A DNA stretch of 64,000 nt from Gammaproteobacteria bacterium. Its GTDB lineage: Bacteria; Pseudomonadota; Gammaproteobacteria; Pseudomonadales; UBA5518. Location: positions 434,001 to 498,000 of the forward strand of contig JADKDK010000002.1 in assembly GCA_016718385.1 (NCBI GenBank). The letters run 5' to 3'. How positions within the stretch are numbered: position 1 is the first letter of the stretch; each line of letters opens with the position of its first letter. Under the pieces are notes generated by a model that saw nothing but the letters and a program-made list of their open reading frames with translations, did no database searches and was not told the DNA's origin. Position numbers and translations under genes: made by a program. This document shows, one piece after another, positions 20,727 to 31,999 of the stretch.

Positions 20727-22370
20727 GTGACTAGAGAATCCATGGAGTACGACGTCGTCATCGTGGGTGCAGGCCCCGCCGGCCTGGCTGCGGCCTGCCG
20801 GCTGCGCCAGCTCTCCAGCGACATCAGCGTCTGCGTGGTCGAGAAAGGATCCGAGGTCGGAGCGCACATCCTTTCCGGCGCAGTGTTCGAACCGACAGCA
20901 TTGAACGAACTGTTCCCGGACTGGAAGGCGCTCGGTGCACCGCTCGACACGCCGGTAACCGAGGACGAGATCTACGTGCTGCGCAACGCGAGCGCGGGCA
21001 TCAAGGTGCCGGGCATGCTGGTGCCCAAGACGATGCACAACGAGGGCAACTACATCATCAGCCTGGGCAACCTCTGCCGCTGGCTCGCCGGGCAGGCCGA
21101 AAACCTCGGTGTGGAGATCTACCCCGGCTTCGCCGCCGCGGAAATCCTGTTCCACGAAGACGGTCGCGTGAAGGGCATCGCCACCGGCGACGCCGGCATT
21201 TCGGCCTCGGGCGAGCACAAGGACAGCTACACGCCCGGCATGGAACTGCATGCAAAATACACCCTGTTCGCGGAAGGCTGCCGCGGTCACCTCGGCAAGC
21301 AGGTGATCAAGCGCTTTGGCCTCGACACCGGTCGCGGCACGCAGCATTACGGCATCGGCATCAAGGAACTGTGGGAAATCGATCCCGGGAAGCACCGTCA
21401 GGGGCTGGTGGTCCACAGCGCCGGCTGGCCGCTCCAGGAGAGCGGCGCGCTCGGCGGCGGATTCCTCTATCACCTCGAGAACAACCAGGTCGCGCTCGGG
21501 TTGATCACCGATCTGTGCTACGCCAATCCCTTCGTCAGCCCGTTCGAGGAATTCCAGCGCTACAAGCAGCATCCGGTGATCCGCCAGTTCCTCGAGGGCG
21601 GCAAGCGTCTGAGCTACGGCGCGCGCGCCATCACCAAGGGCGGCCCACAGGCGCTGCCGAAGATGAGTTTCCCCGGCGGACTGCTGATCGGCTGCGATGC
21701 CGGCACGCTGAACTTCGCCAAGATCAAGGGCTCGCACACCGCGATGAAGAGCGGCATGGTCGCTGCCGAGGCAGTGCATGCCGCGCTCGCCACCCGCGGC
21801 CAGGAGGGTGAGGAAATCACCGGCTTCACCGATGCCTTCATGGACTCGTGGGCCGGCCGTGAACTGCAACTGCAGCGCAACTTCGGTCCTGCGCAGCACA
21901 AGTTCGGCAACGTGCTCGGTTCGGCCTATGCCTTCGTGGACATCAACCTCTTCAACGGCAAGCTGCCCTGGACGCTCAGCGACGACCTTGCCGACCATGA
22001 GCAGCTGAAGCCGGCCGCGCAGAGCCGTCGCATCGATTACCCCAAGCCCGACGGGGTTATCAGCTTCGACCGGCTGAGCTCGGTGTTCCTCTCGAACACC
22101 AACCACGAGGAAGACCAGCCCTGCCATTTGACGCTGCGCGACCCGGACGTGCCGATCCGCCACAACCTGGCGCTCTACGACGAGCCTGCGCAGCGCTACT
22201 GTCCTGCCGGCGTGTACGAGATCGTGGAAAACAGCGAGGGCGGCAAGCGCCTGCAGATCAACGCGCAGAACTGCGTGCACTGCAAGACCTGCGATATCAA
22301 GGACCCCACGCAGAACATCGTCTGGGTCACACCGGAAGGCGCCGGAGGACCCAACTACCCGAACATGTAG
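20727..22370 (+). CDS. electron transfer flavoprotein-ubiquinone oxidoreductase
   Basis: Membrane-associated FAD/[4Fe-4S] enzyme that passes ETF electrons to ubiquinone. The 547 residues show the FAD site VVIVGAGPAGLAAA near the N-terminus, ILSGAVFEPTAL, GCDAGTLNFAKIKGSHTAMKSG near 345 and the C-terminal ferredoxin-like cluster site CPAGVYE...NCVHCKTCDIKDP. The GTG at 20727 was chosen because TTTTTGGAGC lies just upstream; an ATG 15 bases further in is the alternative. Divergent from etfBA. Confidence 0.97.
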   Translation: MTRESMEYDVVIVGAGPAGLAAACRLRQLSSDISVCVVEKGSEVGAHILSGAVFEPTALNELFPDWKALGAPLDTPVTEDEIYVLRNASAGIKVPGMLVPKTMHNEGNYIISLGNLCRWLAGQAENLGVEIYPGFAAAEILFHEDGRVKGIATGDAGISASGEHKDSYTPGMELHAKYTLFAEGCRGHLGKQVIKRFGLDTGRGTQHYGIGIKELWEIDPGKHRQGLVVHSAGWPLQESGALGGGFLYHLENNQVALGLITDLCYANPFVSPFEEFQRYKQHPVIRQFLEGGKRLSYGARAITKGGPQALPKMSFPGGLLIGCDAGTLNFAKIKGSHTAMKSGMVAAEAVHAALATRGQEGEEITGFTDAFMDSWAGRELQLQRNFGPAQHKFGNVLGSAYAFVDINLFNGKLPWTLSDDLADHEQLKPAAQSRRIDYPKPDGVISFDRLSSVFLSNTNHEEDQPCHLTLRDPDVPIRHNLALYDEPAQRYCPAGVYEIVENSEGGKRLQINAQNCVHCKTCDIKDPTQNIVWVTPEGAGGPNYPNM

Positions 22371-22380
22371 GACAGGCTGC

Positions 22381-22407
22381 GGGCCCGGCGCGCAATACGC
22401 CGGGTCC
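22381..22407. terminator. hairpin between convergent genes, possible terminator without a T tract
   Basis: GGGCCCGGCG and CGCCGGGTCC pair over 10 bp (one G-T) around a 7-base loop in the 53-base gap between the ETF dehydrogenase gene and the DUF1285 gene. There is no T run on either side, so termination efficiency is uncertain. Confidence 0.45.
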
Positions 22408-22423
22408 GAGGCAAACCACCGCC

Positions 22424-22885
22424 TCACTCCAGCGCGAAGAAGACCCCGTCGCTGCACACCCCCGTCTTCCCGCTCTCGGTGTCGACCTCGGCCATTTCCG
22501 CCATACGGTAGAACACATTGCGGTGCACCAGCGCCGTCATGCCGCAGCGTACCCGCTGATAGGCACGCACTTCGCCCCGCTCGGGATCCTCGCGCAGGAA
22601 GAGCGGGTGCTCGCGGCACAGCAGGAAGCGGTCGCCCAGATCCGTGATCATCCAGACGCGCCGCAACCCGGCGCAATCTGCCGAGAGTTCCATGTCGGTG
22701 ATCAGAAAGGGCGCGTCGTCGACGCGCACGCGCACCTCCTGCTCCGGTGTGCGCAGCACGTGGTGTTCGCCGCGCTTGCACAGCATTCCCGCGAACAGGC
22801 GCACCATCGCCTCGCGCTCGATCACGCTGCCGCGGTAGCGCCAGGTGCCGTTGCGGTCAATGTGGAAATCGGGTGACCGGCTCAT
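22424..22885 (-). CDS. DUF1285 family protein
   Basis: A 153-residue soluble protein with the family features FHIDRNGTWRYRGSVIEREA at residues 7-26, MVRLFAGML, and VRVDDAPFLITDMEL near 55. The function of DUF1285 is not established. It lies 46 bases after serA on the same strand and may be read through from it. Confidence 0.85.
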   Translation of the reverse strand: MSRSPDFHIDRNGTWRYRGSVIEREAMVRLFAGMLCKRGEHHVLRTPEQEVRVRVDDAPFLITDMELSADCAGLRRVWMITDLGDRFLLCREHPLFLREDPERGEVRAYQRVRCGMTALVHRNVFYRMAEMAEVDTESGKTGVCSDGVFFALE

Positions 22886-22931
22886 CGCGTCGGACCCGAA
22901 GTCCCGGTGGGAGCGGCCCCCACGGGCACGA

Positions 22932-24116
22932 TCAGCAGCGCGGCGGTGCGATCAGGCGCACGTTTACAACCCCTTCGACGCCCGAGAGCTGCGCGATGAC
23001 CTGCTCCGAGGGCGCACCCTCGACGTCGATGAGATTGTAGGCAATGTTGTCCCGGCTGCGATTGAGCATGTCGACGACGTTGATGCCCGCACCAGCCAGG
23101 ATCGAAAGCACATTGCCCAGCATGCCGGGAATGTTGCGGTTCGTCACCGCAAGGCGGCAACCGCCGGTACGTTCCAGCTCGAGCCCGGGGAAGTTGACGG
23201 AATTGCGGATGTTGCCGTGCTCGAGAAACGCCCGCAGCTGGTCTGCGGCCATCATCGCGCAGTTCTCCTCGGCTTCCTCGGTACTGGCGCCGATGTGCGG
23301 CATCAGGATCACGTCCTTGCGGCCGATCAGGCGGGGATGCGGGAAGTCGGTGATGTAGCGAGCCAGGCGTCCGGCATCGAGTGCCTGCAGCACCGCCTCG
23401 ACGTCGACGATCTCGTCGCGCGCGAAATTCAGCAGGCAGGCGCCCTTGCGAAAACCGGTGCTGCTCTCGGCGTTGACCAGGTGGCGCGTCGACTCTAGCA
23501 CCGGGAGGTGCAAGCTGATGAAGTCGGCGCGCGCGAACAGCGCACCGAGGTTTTCCATGCGACGCACTTCGCTCGGCAGTCGCCACGCGGCCTCTACCGA
23601 CAGTGCCGGATCGAAGCCGATCACTTCCATGCCGAGGCCGAGGCCCAGACGCGCCACCTTGCTGCCGATCGCCCCGAGGCCCACGACGCCGAGCGTCTTG
23701 CCGCGCAACTCGTTGCCCGCGAAGCGCTTCTTCTCCTTCTCGAGGAGCGCGCCCATCTCGGCCACCGGCATCTCGGGCGACAGCGAGTTGACAAAGGAAA
23801 TCCCCTCGACGATCCCGCGCGAGGCGAGCAGCAACGCGGCCGCGACCAGTTCCTTGACCGCATTGGCGTTGGCGCCCGGCGTATTGAACACCGGGATACC
23901 GCGCGCGGTGCAGGCATCGATCGGAATATTGTTCACCCCGGCACCGGCACGGGCGACAGCCTTGACCGAGGCTCCGATCTCGGATTCGGCGAGCTTGTGA
24001 CTGCGCAGCAGAATGGCGTCGGGCGTCCCGATCTCGCTGGCCACCTCGTAGCACTCTCGACTGAAACGCTCGAGGCCCTTGACCGAAATCTGGTTGAAGG
24101 TGCGAATCCTGAACAT
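22932..24116 (-). CDS. serA: D-3-phosphoglycerate dehydrogenase
   Basis: NAD-dependent first enzyme of serine synthesis. The 394 residues show the substrate domain (GAGVNNIPID near 59), the nucleotide-binding domain with GVVGLGAIGSKVARLG near 143, catalytic Arg in NFARDEIVD and His in MPHIGASTEEAEEN. A C-terminal ACT domain (NRNIPGMLGNVLSILAGAGI) follows, so serine feedback control is expected. This is the short type with ACT but no intervening ASB domain. Confidence 0.96.
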   Translation of the reverse strand: MFRIRTFNQISVKGLERFSRECYEVASEIGTPDAILLRSHKLAESEIGASVKAVARAGAGVNNIPIDACTARGIPVFNTPGANANAVKELVAAALLLASRGIVEGISFVNSLSPEMPVAEMGALLEKEKKRFAGNELRGKTLGVVGLGAIGSKVARLGLGLGMEVIGFDPALSVEAAWRLPSEVRRMENLGALFARADFISLHLPVLESTRHLVNAESSTGFRKGACLLNFARDEIVDVEAVLQALDAGRLARYITDFPHPRLIGRKDVILMPHIGASTEEAEENCAMMAADQLRAFLEHGNIRNSVNFPGLELERTGGCRLAVTNRNIPGMLGNVLSILAGAGINVVDMLNRSRDNIAYNLIDVEGAPSEQVIAQLSGVEGVVNVRLIAPPRC

Positions 24117-24218
24117 TGCCGATCTCTCCCTGTTGATGGCTGCATCCGGCGGTCGGGCGTCCCGTCCAGCGGGGCGAAGGGCGCGTATTCTAGCGCAGCG
24201 GGCCCGCGATTCCGTGTC

Positions 24219-25067
24219 TCAAATGGCGGTAATCCGACTGCTGCTTTGCAGGACACAGTCGGCGCGCACGGCCTCCCAGGTGCGGCCTGGCACGGTAGCG
24301 AAACAGCGTGGCTGGCCGTGCGTGGTGTCGGTGTCGCTGACGGCGCGCCGCGCCAGCGCTGCGCTATACGGGCCCTCGAGGCGGTAAGCCCAGAATGCCC
24401 AGTGCCAGGGCTCTGGATCCAGCGCCCGAAGAGCCTCGAAGCGCAGGAGTCCGGCCGGACGATCGAAACTGAACCAGAAATCGGCCAGCGACTGGCTGAG
24501 CCCGGCGCCGCAGGCCTTCACGAAGGCCTCCTTGAGCGTCCACAGATCGTAGAACTCGCCGGCGAGCTCCGCGCCGTCGAGACCGGGCAGACGCGCCGCC
24601 TCGGACGGGGCGAAATTGCGCGTCGCGAGACCTTGAAAGTTGCGCATCGCTCGATGGAACTCGATGTCGACGCCGAGCAGCCCGGCACCCTCGCTGACCG
24701 CGAGCAGCGCCAGTGACCCGCTGTGCGAAAGGTTGAAGGCGGGCGCGCGCGCGCCCTGGCCAGGCGCGAGTTCCGGCTTGCCGTGAGGGCCCTTCAGAAA
24801 TTGCCAGCTCGCGGCCTGCCGGCCGCCGTAGAGTGACAGCACGTAGCGCAGCAGCGCGTGACTCACGAGGAAGCGATGACGGTCGCGCGCGAACACCAGA
24901 CGATCCAGGCGCCGCGCCTCGTCCGTATCGAGCAGCGATAGGTAATCTGCGAGCAGCGCGGGATCACGCAACGCGTCGAGATCACACAACCAGAGGTGTG
25001 TGGCGCCGGCCGCGAGAACCGGGGCCGCGTCACCCCAGGTGCCCGGTCCAGGGCCGGGAGTCGACAC
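24219..25067 (-). CDS. 4'-phosphopantetheinyl transferase, Sfp/Gsp superfamily
   Basis: Transfers the phosphopantetheine arm of CoA to carrier proteins. The 282-residue two-lobed protein has the Mg/CoA signatures GVDIEFHRA near 142 and FYDLWTLKEAFVKACG near 176, plus KGPHGKPEL and FNLSHSG. The size and the WTLKEA motif place it with the Sfp type rather than AcpS. It starts 6 bases after the ppiD stop. A short overhanging N-terminus leaves the exact start uncertain. No PKS or NRPS gene is nearby. Confidence 0.92.
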   Translation of the reverse strand: MSTPGPGPGTWGDAAPVLAAGATHLWLCDLDALRDPALLADYLSLLDTDEARRLDRLVFARDRHRFLVSHALLRYVLSLYGGRQAASWQFLKGPHGKPELAPGQGARAPAFNLSHSGSLALLAVSEGAGLLGVDIEFHRAMRNFQGLATRNFAPSEAARLPGLDGAELAGEFYDLWTLKEAFVKACGAGLSQSLADFWFSFDRPAGLLRFEALRALDPEPWHWAFWAYRLEGPYSAALARRAVSDTDTTHGQPRCFATVPGRTWEAVRADCVLQSSSRITAI

Positions 25068-25073
25068 CGGGTT

Positions 25074-26939
25074 CTACAGCAACTCGACGGAGGACGACTC
25101 GCGCAGGCGCTGCTGGTAATGCGCCTGGACCTCGCGCGCACGCGAGCGCTGCAGCAGATTGCCCAGCATCTCGCGCTGTTCCGCCGGCAGGCTTTCGAGC
25201 GCACCGTCGCGGAAATTGTCGAACCGGTAGACCAACGCGTCACCGCTGGCGGTCACCACCGTGCCGCGCCCGGAACCGTCGGCGGCACGTGGCGTCCTGA
25301 AAAGCGCTTCGCCGAGCTCGGCAGGAACCCCGGGCGCATCGCGACCGTAATGCTCGATCACTTTGACTTCGTAGCCCGCGGCCGTCGCGATCTGCTCGAT
25401 GCTGCGCCCCGCATCGAGCTCCGCCAGCAGCTGCTCGGCCCTGGTGCGCACCTCTTCGCGCACCATGGACTCCCTCAGCAGATCGCGGATGCGTGCCTCG
25501 ACCTCGGCCAGTTCCTGCTGCCGCGCGGATTTGTGCTCCTTCAACCGCAGCACTACGACGTGTTCGTCATCGAGCTCGATGCGCTCGCTGTTCTGCCGGT
25601 TCGCGAGCACGTCCTCACCAAAGGCGGCCGCAATCACGCGGGCATCCGCGAACATCCCCTCGCCGCCGCGACGACCGAATTCGGGACTCAGCTTGCGCTC
25701 CAGCCCGAGCGCGCTGGAGGCCTCCGCGAGGTCATCGGAATTGAATGTCAGGTCGGCGAGCCGGTCGGAGCGCTCGACGAACACGGGCTCCGCCGCGCGA
25801 CGCTGCAACTCGGTTTCTATGCCCGCGCGCATCTCCTCGAAGGGGGGAGCGGTCTGCTGGCGCAGTTCGAGCAGCTTGACCAAGTGCCACCCCGATTTGC
25901 TCTTGACCGGGGCCGACACTTCGCCAGGCGCGAGCGACTCGAGCGCCGTTTCGAACTCGGCGGGGAATGCGTCGCCGCTGGAGAAACCCAGGTCTCCGCC
26001 ACTCGCGGCGGAACCGGCATCTTCGGAATTCTCGCGTGCCAGGGTTGCGAAGTCCTCGCCGGCGAGGGCACGTTCGCGCAGCGCGACCAGCCTGGCCTGC
26101 GCTTCCTCATCGGGCAGCGAAGAAAACATGATGTGCGCAGCGTGGCGCTCGTCCGCTCCCTCGAAACTCGCCACGCGGCGCTCGTATTCCGCGCGCACTT
26201 CCGCCTCGGCAACCGGCTGGAACAGGTCGGCGAGTTTCAGTTCGAGGTACTCGACCTGCAGGGTCTCCTCGGTGAGGAATTCAGACTTGTTTTCCTCGAA
26301 GTAAGCGGCGATCCGATCCGCCGGTACCTCGACACCAGCCCCGGCACCCTCGACCGGGACGCTGAAGTACTGCACGTCCAGTGTCTGCTGGGTCAGCCGG
26401 GCGACGTTGCCCAGTTCGACATCGGTGGCGAATTCGCTGACTTCGAGCCCGTTCGTCACCTGCGAGATCATTATGTCCTCGCGCATCAGGTCCTTGAACT
26501 GCGCGGGGCTCATGCCGTTGCTGGCGAGTATTCCCTGGAACCTTGCCTGCGAGAATACCCCGTTTTCGTGGAAGCTCTCGTTGTCGATGATGAGCTGGTT
26601 GAGCATCGCTTCACCGACGCGAAAGCCCGAGCGCTCGGCGACCTGGCGCAGCAGCGTGCGATCGATCAGCGACTCCAGCACCGGCCCTTTCAGACGCGCC
26701 TCGTCGAGCAGCGCGGCGTCCACGCTGTCCTGCATCTGCGCCAGCAGGCGGCGGCGTTCGAGCTCGATGTTCTGCGCCAGCTCGGGCTCGGTCACCGCCT
26801 CGCCATTGACGCGCGCGACCTCGGGCACACCGCCCGTGAAGAAGGCATCGATGCCGAAGGCCGCGAACGGAATCACGATCAGCGCGAGGATGATCTTGGC
26901 GAGCGTGCCCTGGGTCTTGTCCCGGATGTTCTGCAGCAT
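25074..26939 (-). CDS. ppiD: periplasmic folding chaperone, PpiD family peptidyl-prolyl isomerase
   Basis: Inner-membrane-anchored chaperone facing the periplasm, acting on outer-membrane protein folding. The 621 residues carry one N-terminal transmembrane helix (IILALIVIPFAAFGIDAFF), a SurA-N-like domain, a parvulin domain near 265-360 (AAHIMFSS, GGDLGFSSGDAFP, KSKSGWHLVKLL) and a second degenerate domain. Its position after hupB matches the usual tig-clpPX-lon-hupB-ppiD order. Confidence 0.95.
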   Translation of the reverse strand: MLQNIRDKTQGTLAKIILALIVIPFAAFGIDAFFTGGVPEVARVNGEAVTEPELAQNIELERRRLLAQMQDSVDAALLDEARLKGPVLESLIDRTLLRQVAERSGFRVGEAMLNQLIIDNESFHENGVFSQARFQGILASNGMSPAQFKDLMREDIMISQVTNGLEVSEFATDVELGNVARLTQQTLDVQYFSVPVEGAGAGVEVPADRIAAYFEENKSEFLTEETLQVEYLELKLADLFQPVAEAEVRAEYERRVASFEGADERHAAHIMFSSLPDEEAQARLVALRERALAGEDFATLARENSEDAGSAASGGDLGFSSGDAFPAEFETALESLAPGEVSAPVKSKSGWHLVKLLELRQQTAPPFEEMRAGIETELQRRAAEPVFVERSDRLADLTFNSDDLAEASSALGLERKLSPEFGRRGGEGMFADARVIAAAFGEDVLANRQNSERIELDDEHVVVLRLKEHKSARQQELAEVEARIRDLLRESMVREEVRTRAEQLLAELDAGRSIEQIATAAGYEVKVIEHYGRDAPGVPAELGEALFRTPRAADGSGRGTVVTASGDALVYRFDNFRDGALESLPAEQREMLGNLLQRSRAREVQAHYQQRLRESSSVELL

Positions 26940-26978
26940 GGCGACGTGGGAATCCTCTGCGCGAGCGGCCTGAATACC

Positions 26979-27251
26979 TTAACTGACCGCGTCCTTGAGT
27001 GCCTTGCCAGGCTTGAACGTGGCGTTGCGGCTGGCGGAGATGAGCATCGTCGCGCCGGTCTGCGGATTGCGCCCCTGACGCTCCGCGCGCTCCTTCACCG
27101 AAAACGTTCCGAAGCCCACGAGAGCAACCTGATCACCGCCGCGCAGCGCGGACACGATACCTTCCAGCGCCGCGTCCAGGGCGCGCGCCGCCGAAGCCTT
27201 GGAAATGTCCGCCTTGTCCGCAATCACGTCGATCAATTCAGCTTTGTTCAC
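26979..27251 (-). CDS. hupB: DNA-binding protein HU-beta
   Basis: Histone-like nucleoid protein. All 90 residues fit: MNKAELIDVIA start, GFGTFSVKERAERQGRNPQT with the DNA-inserting NP turn, and the FKPGKALKDAV end. Downstream of lon, as in most gammaproteobacteria. An 8-bp inverted repeat (GAAGGGCG/CGCCCTTC, 27315-27349) lies in the lon-hupB gap. Confidence 0.98.
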   Translation of the reverse strand: MNKAELIDVIADKADISKASAARALDAALEGIVSALRGGDQVALVGFGTFSVKERAERQGRNPQTGATMLISASRNATFKPGKALKDAVS

Positions 27252-27370
27252 AGAAATATCCTTGATGGGTTCGTGTTCGGAACACTGGTTGTGGTGCCGC
27301 GCCCGAGTGCGCGCGAAGGGCGGAGGAGTTTACACCACCCTCGCCCTTCACGGTCAAGCCGCCACGCGAT

Positions 27371-29791
27371 TCAGTGCGTATTGATCCGGCCCTGGTCGGC
27401 GCTGCGCGCTGCCTCGTCGGCGGCCTTCTCGCTGAGCGTCTTCCATTCCTCGTCCGAGACCGGCTCGGGCGTGCGCTCGAGCGCGATGTCCAGTACCTGG
27501 TCGATCCAGCGCACCGGGCGGATCTCGAGCGCCGACTTGATATTGTCGGGGATCTCCTTCAGGTCGCGCTCGTTCTCCTCCGGAATGATCACGGTCTTGA
27601 TACCACCGCGATGCGCCGCCAACAGCTTTTCCTTCAGGCCACCGATCGCCAGCACCTGGCCGCGTAGCGTGATCTCGCCTGTCATCGCGACGTCGGCGCG
27701 AACGGCGATACCGGTCAGCACGGAAACAAGCGCGGTGCACATACCGACGCCCGCGCTGGGCCCGTCCTTGGGCGTGGCGCCTTCCGGGACGTGGATGTGC
27801 AGGTCGTATTTCTCGTGGAAATCGGGCCGGATACCGAGTGCCTTCGCGCGGCTGCGCACGACGGTTATCGCCGCCTGGATCGACTCCTGCATAACATCGC
27901 CGAGCGATCCCGTCTTGACCTGGCGTCCCTTGCCCGGCACCGCAACGGCCTCGATTGTCAGCAGTTCCCCTCCGACGGACGTCCACGCAAGGCCAGTCAC
28001 CTGTCCGACCTGATTGCTCTCGAGCGCTTCGCCATAACGGTATTTGCGCACGCCGGAGTATTCACCGAGCGTCTCGGCGGTAACCGCCGCCACACCCGGG
28101 TTCTTGTCGAGGGACAACTGCTTGACCCGCTTGCGGCAGATCTTGGCAATCTGGCGCTCGAGACTGCGCACCCCCGACTCGCGCGTGTAATAGCGGACGA
28201 GGTCGCGCAACGCGCTGTCGTCGAAGGAAATTTCCGTCTCGCCGAGACCCGCGTTCTTCATCTGCTTCGGCACCAGGTAACGGCGCGCGATATTGACCTT
28301 CTCGTCCTCCGTGTAGCCCGAGATACGGATCACTTCCATGCGGTCGAGCAGAGGCACCGGGATATTCATCGAATTCGAGGTGCAGATGAACATCACATCC
28401 GACAGGTCGTAGTCCACCTCGAGATAATGGTCGTTGAAGCTGTGATTCTGCTCCGGATCGAGCACCTCGAGCAGCCCCGAGGCCGGATCGCCGCGATGGT
28501 CCATGCCCATCTTGTCGACCTCGTCGAGCAGGAAGAGCGGATTGCGCACACCCGCCTTTGCCAGCTTCTGCAGGATCTTGCCCGGTAGCGAACCGATGTA
28601 GGTCCGGCGGTGGCCGCGGATTTCCGCCTCGTCTCGCACACCGCCGAGCGCCATGCGCACGAAGGTACGGTTGGTCGCGCGCGCGATGCTCTCGCCCAGC
28701 GAGGTCTTCCCGACGCCCGGCGGACCGACGAAGCACAGCACCGGACCCTTGGCCTTGCCCACGCGCTTCTGCACCGCGAGGTATTCGAGGATGCGTTCCT
28801 TCACCTCTTCGAGCCCGTAGTGGTCCTGCTCCAGGATCTGCTCGGCGCGCCCGAGATCGTTGCGCACCTTGCTGCGCTTCTTCCACGGTACGTTCACCAT
28901 CCAGTCGAGATAGCTGCGCACTACGGAAGCTTCCGCCGACATCGGCGACATCATCTTCAATTTGTTGAGCTCTGCGAGCGCCTTGGCCTCCGCCTCCTTC
29001 GACATGCCTGCGCCACGGATGCGCCGCTCGAGGCTCTCGACCTCGCTCGGCGAATCCTCGAGCTCGCCCAGCTCCTTCTGGATGGCCTTCATCTGCTCAT
29101 TCAGGTAGTACTCGCGCTGGCTCTTCTCCATCTGCTTCTTGACGCGACCGCGGATGCGCTTCTCGACCTGGAACAGTTCGATCTCGCCTTCCATCAGCCC
29201 CATCAGGTGTTCTATGCGCGCGACGGTCGAATCCACCTCGAGGATCTGCTGCTTCTGCGCGAGCTCCAGCGACATGTGCGCGGCAATGGTGTCGGCTAGC
29301 CGCCCCGGCTCGTCTATACCGCTGAGAGCGCTCAGCACCTCGGCCGGAACTTTCTTGCCGAGATTCACGTACTGCTCGAACATCCGCATGCAGGTGCGCA
29401 CCAGGGCGTCCGCTTCGGATGGCTCGATTCCCTTCTCGCCCAGCGGGCGTACCCTGGCCTCGAGGTAGCCCTCGCGCGCGGTGACGCCCTCGATCGCGGC
29501 ACGCTCGCTGCCTTCCACCAGTACCTTCACGGTGCCGTCGGGCAGCCGCAAGAGCTGCAGCACGTTGGCTATCGTGCCCACACGGTAGACATCCTTCATG
29601 CCCGGGTCGTCTTCGGTGGCGCTGCGCTGCGCGACCAGCAGGATGCGCTTCTCGTCGTCCATCGCCGATTCCAGCGCCGCGATCGATTTTTCGCGGCCGA
29701 CGAACAGCGGGATGACCATGTGCGGGAACACCACGACATCGCGCAGTGGCAACAGCGGCAGTACCGGCCACGCAGCAGTCTCGGATTTCAT
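27371..29791 (-). CDS. lon: ATP-dependent protease Lon
   Basis: Cytoplasmic AAA+ protease for misfolded and regulatory proteins. In 806 residues: N-domain (LPLLPLRDVVVFPHMVIPLF), AAA domain with Walker A GPPGVGKTSLG near 356 and Walker B FLLDEVDKMG, then the protease domain with catalytic Ser679 in PKDGPSAG and Lys in GGLKEKLLAAH. Numbering equals E. coli Lon at the catalytic serine. Confidence 0.98.
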   Translation of the reverse strand: MKSETAAWPVLPLLPLRDVVVFPHMVIPLFVGREKSIAALESAMDDEKRILLVAQRSATEDDPGMKDVYRVGTIANVLQLLRLPDGTVKVLVEGSERAAIEGVTAREGYLEARVRPLGEKGIEPSEADALVRTCMRMFEQYVNLGKKVPAEVLSALSGIDEPGRLADTIAAHMSLELAQKQQILEVDSTVARIEHLMGLMEGEIELFQVEKRIRGRVKKQMEKSQREYYLNEQMKAIQKELGELEDSPSEVESLERRIRGAGMSKEAEAKALAELNKLKMMSPMSAEASVVRSYLDWMVNVPWKKRSKVRNDLGRAEQILEQDHYGLEEVKERILEYLAVQKRVGKAKGPVLCFVGPPGVGKTSLGESIARATNRTFVRMALGGVRDEAEIRGHRRTYIGSLPGKILQKLAKAGVRNPLFLLDEVDKMGMDHRGDPASGLLEVLDPEQNHSFNDHYLEVDYDLSDVMFICTSNSMNIPVPLLDRMEVIRISGYTEDEKVNIARRYLVPKQMKNAGLGETEISFDDSALRDLVRYYTRESGVRSLERQIAKICRKRVKQLSLDKNPGVAAVTAETLGEYSGVRKYRYGEALESNQVGQVTGLAWTSVGGELLTIEAVAVPGKGRQVKTGSLGDVMQESIQAAITVVRSRAKALGIRPDFHEKYDLHIHVPEGATPKDGPSAGVGMCTALVSVLTGIAVRADVAMTGEITLRGQVLAIGGLKEKLLAAHRGGIKTVIIPEENERDLKEIPDNIKSALEIRPVRWIDQVLDIALERTPEPVSDEEWKTLSEKAADEAARSADQGRINTH

Positions 29792-29905
29792 TGGGTTACT
29801 CCTCGCCCCTCACGGGCCTGGGCCGGCAACTCCGCTCGCGAGACGGGAAGCCGCCGGAAGATACTACTCGAAGTGCGCGAGCCGGACTCGCGCGGCGCAG
29901 GGAAC

Positions 29906-31186
<1,281 letters not shown>

Positions 31187-31300
31187 TCCGCCAGAATGAG
31201 CCCTAGTTCACCCCGGGGTGCCGTGCCATGCGCGCCCGGCGCGCATGCCCGCCCCCCAACACACTTTCGAGAGTCTAGCAGGACGGCACCAAATTGGTAC

Positions 31301-31933
31301 CTACTTGCCCGGTCGATGGCTCAGCACCTCGTCGATGATCCCGTACTCCCTGGCCTTCTCGGGATTCATGAAATTGTCCCGCTCCGTGTCGCGCGCCACG
31401 GTTTCCACCGACTGCCCCGTATGCTTCGCCAACAGGGTATTGAGCCGCTCGCGAATGATCAGGATCTCGCGCGCGTGGATGTCGATGTCGGACGCCTGGC
31501 CGTGGGCGCCGCCGCTGGGCTGGTGGATCATGATCCGCGAGTTCGGCAGCGCGTAGCGCTTGCCCGACGTTCCGCCCGCCAGGAGGAAGGCACCCATGCT
31601 CGCGGCCTGGCCGATGCACATCGTGCTGACGTCCGGCTTGATGAACTGCATCGTGTCGTAGATCGACAGCCCTGCGGTGACCGACCCGCCCGGCGAGTTG
31701 ATGTACAGGTGGATATCCTTGTCGGGATTCTCCGACTCGAGGAACAGCATCTGGGCCACCACAAGATTGGCCATGTAATCCTCGACCGGACCGACGATGA
31801 AAATCACGCGCTCCTTCAGCAGACGCGAGTAAATGTCGTAGGAACGCTCACCCCGCGCAGTCTGCTCCACGACAATGGGCACGAGCCCGAGGCCGGTGAT
31901 GGTGCTACCGCTTCGCTCGCCACGCTGATCCAT
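31301..31933 (-). CDS. clpP: ATP-dependent Clp protease proteolytic subunit
   Basis: Serine protease chamber of ClpXP/ClpAP. From the ATG at 31933 (MDQRGERSG) the protein has 210 residues with catalytic Ser112 (GQAASMGAF), His in RIMIHQPSGG and Asp in ERDNFMN. GAGCGAGGAGTGA precedes that ATG, so it was preferred to the longer frame from 31978. Confidence 0.97.
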   Translation of the reverse strand: MDQRGERSGSTITGLGLVPIVVEQTARGERSYDIYSRLLKERVIFIVGPVEDYMANLVVAQMLFLESENPDKDIHLYINSPGGSVTAGLSIYDTMQFIKPDVSTMCIGQAASMGAFLLAGGTSGKRYALPNSRIMIHQPSGGAHGQASDIDIHAREILIIRERLNTLLAKHTGQSVETVARDTERDNFMNPEKAREYGIIDEVLSHRPGK

Positions 31934-31999
31934 GCGATTCACTCCTCGCTCGGGGCCAATAACCGGGGGCGCGCGCACGCATCGCCTCCGCGGGGTTTA

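Noticed and set aside
27315..27349. Terminator between lon and hupB
   Set aside because: The 8-bp inverted repeat has a 19-base loop and no T tract on the minus strand, so it is not called as a terminator.
24996..28013. 1005-codon plus-strand frame opposite ppiD, hupB and lon
   Set aside because: It crosses three well-defined genes and their regulatory gaps; composition is low complexity.
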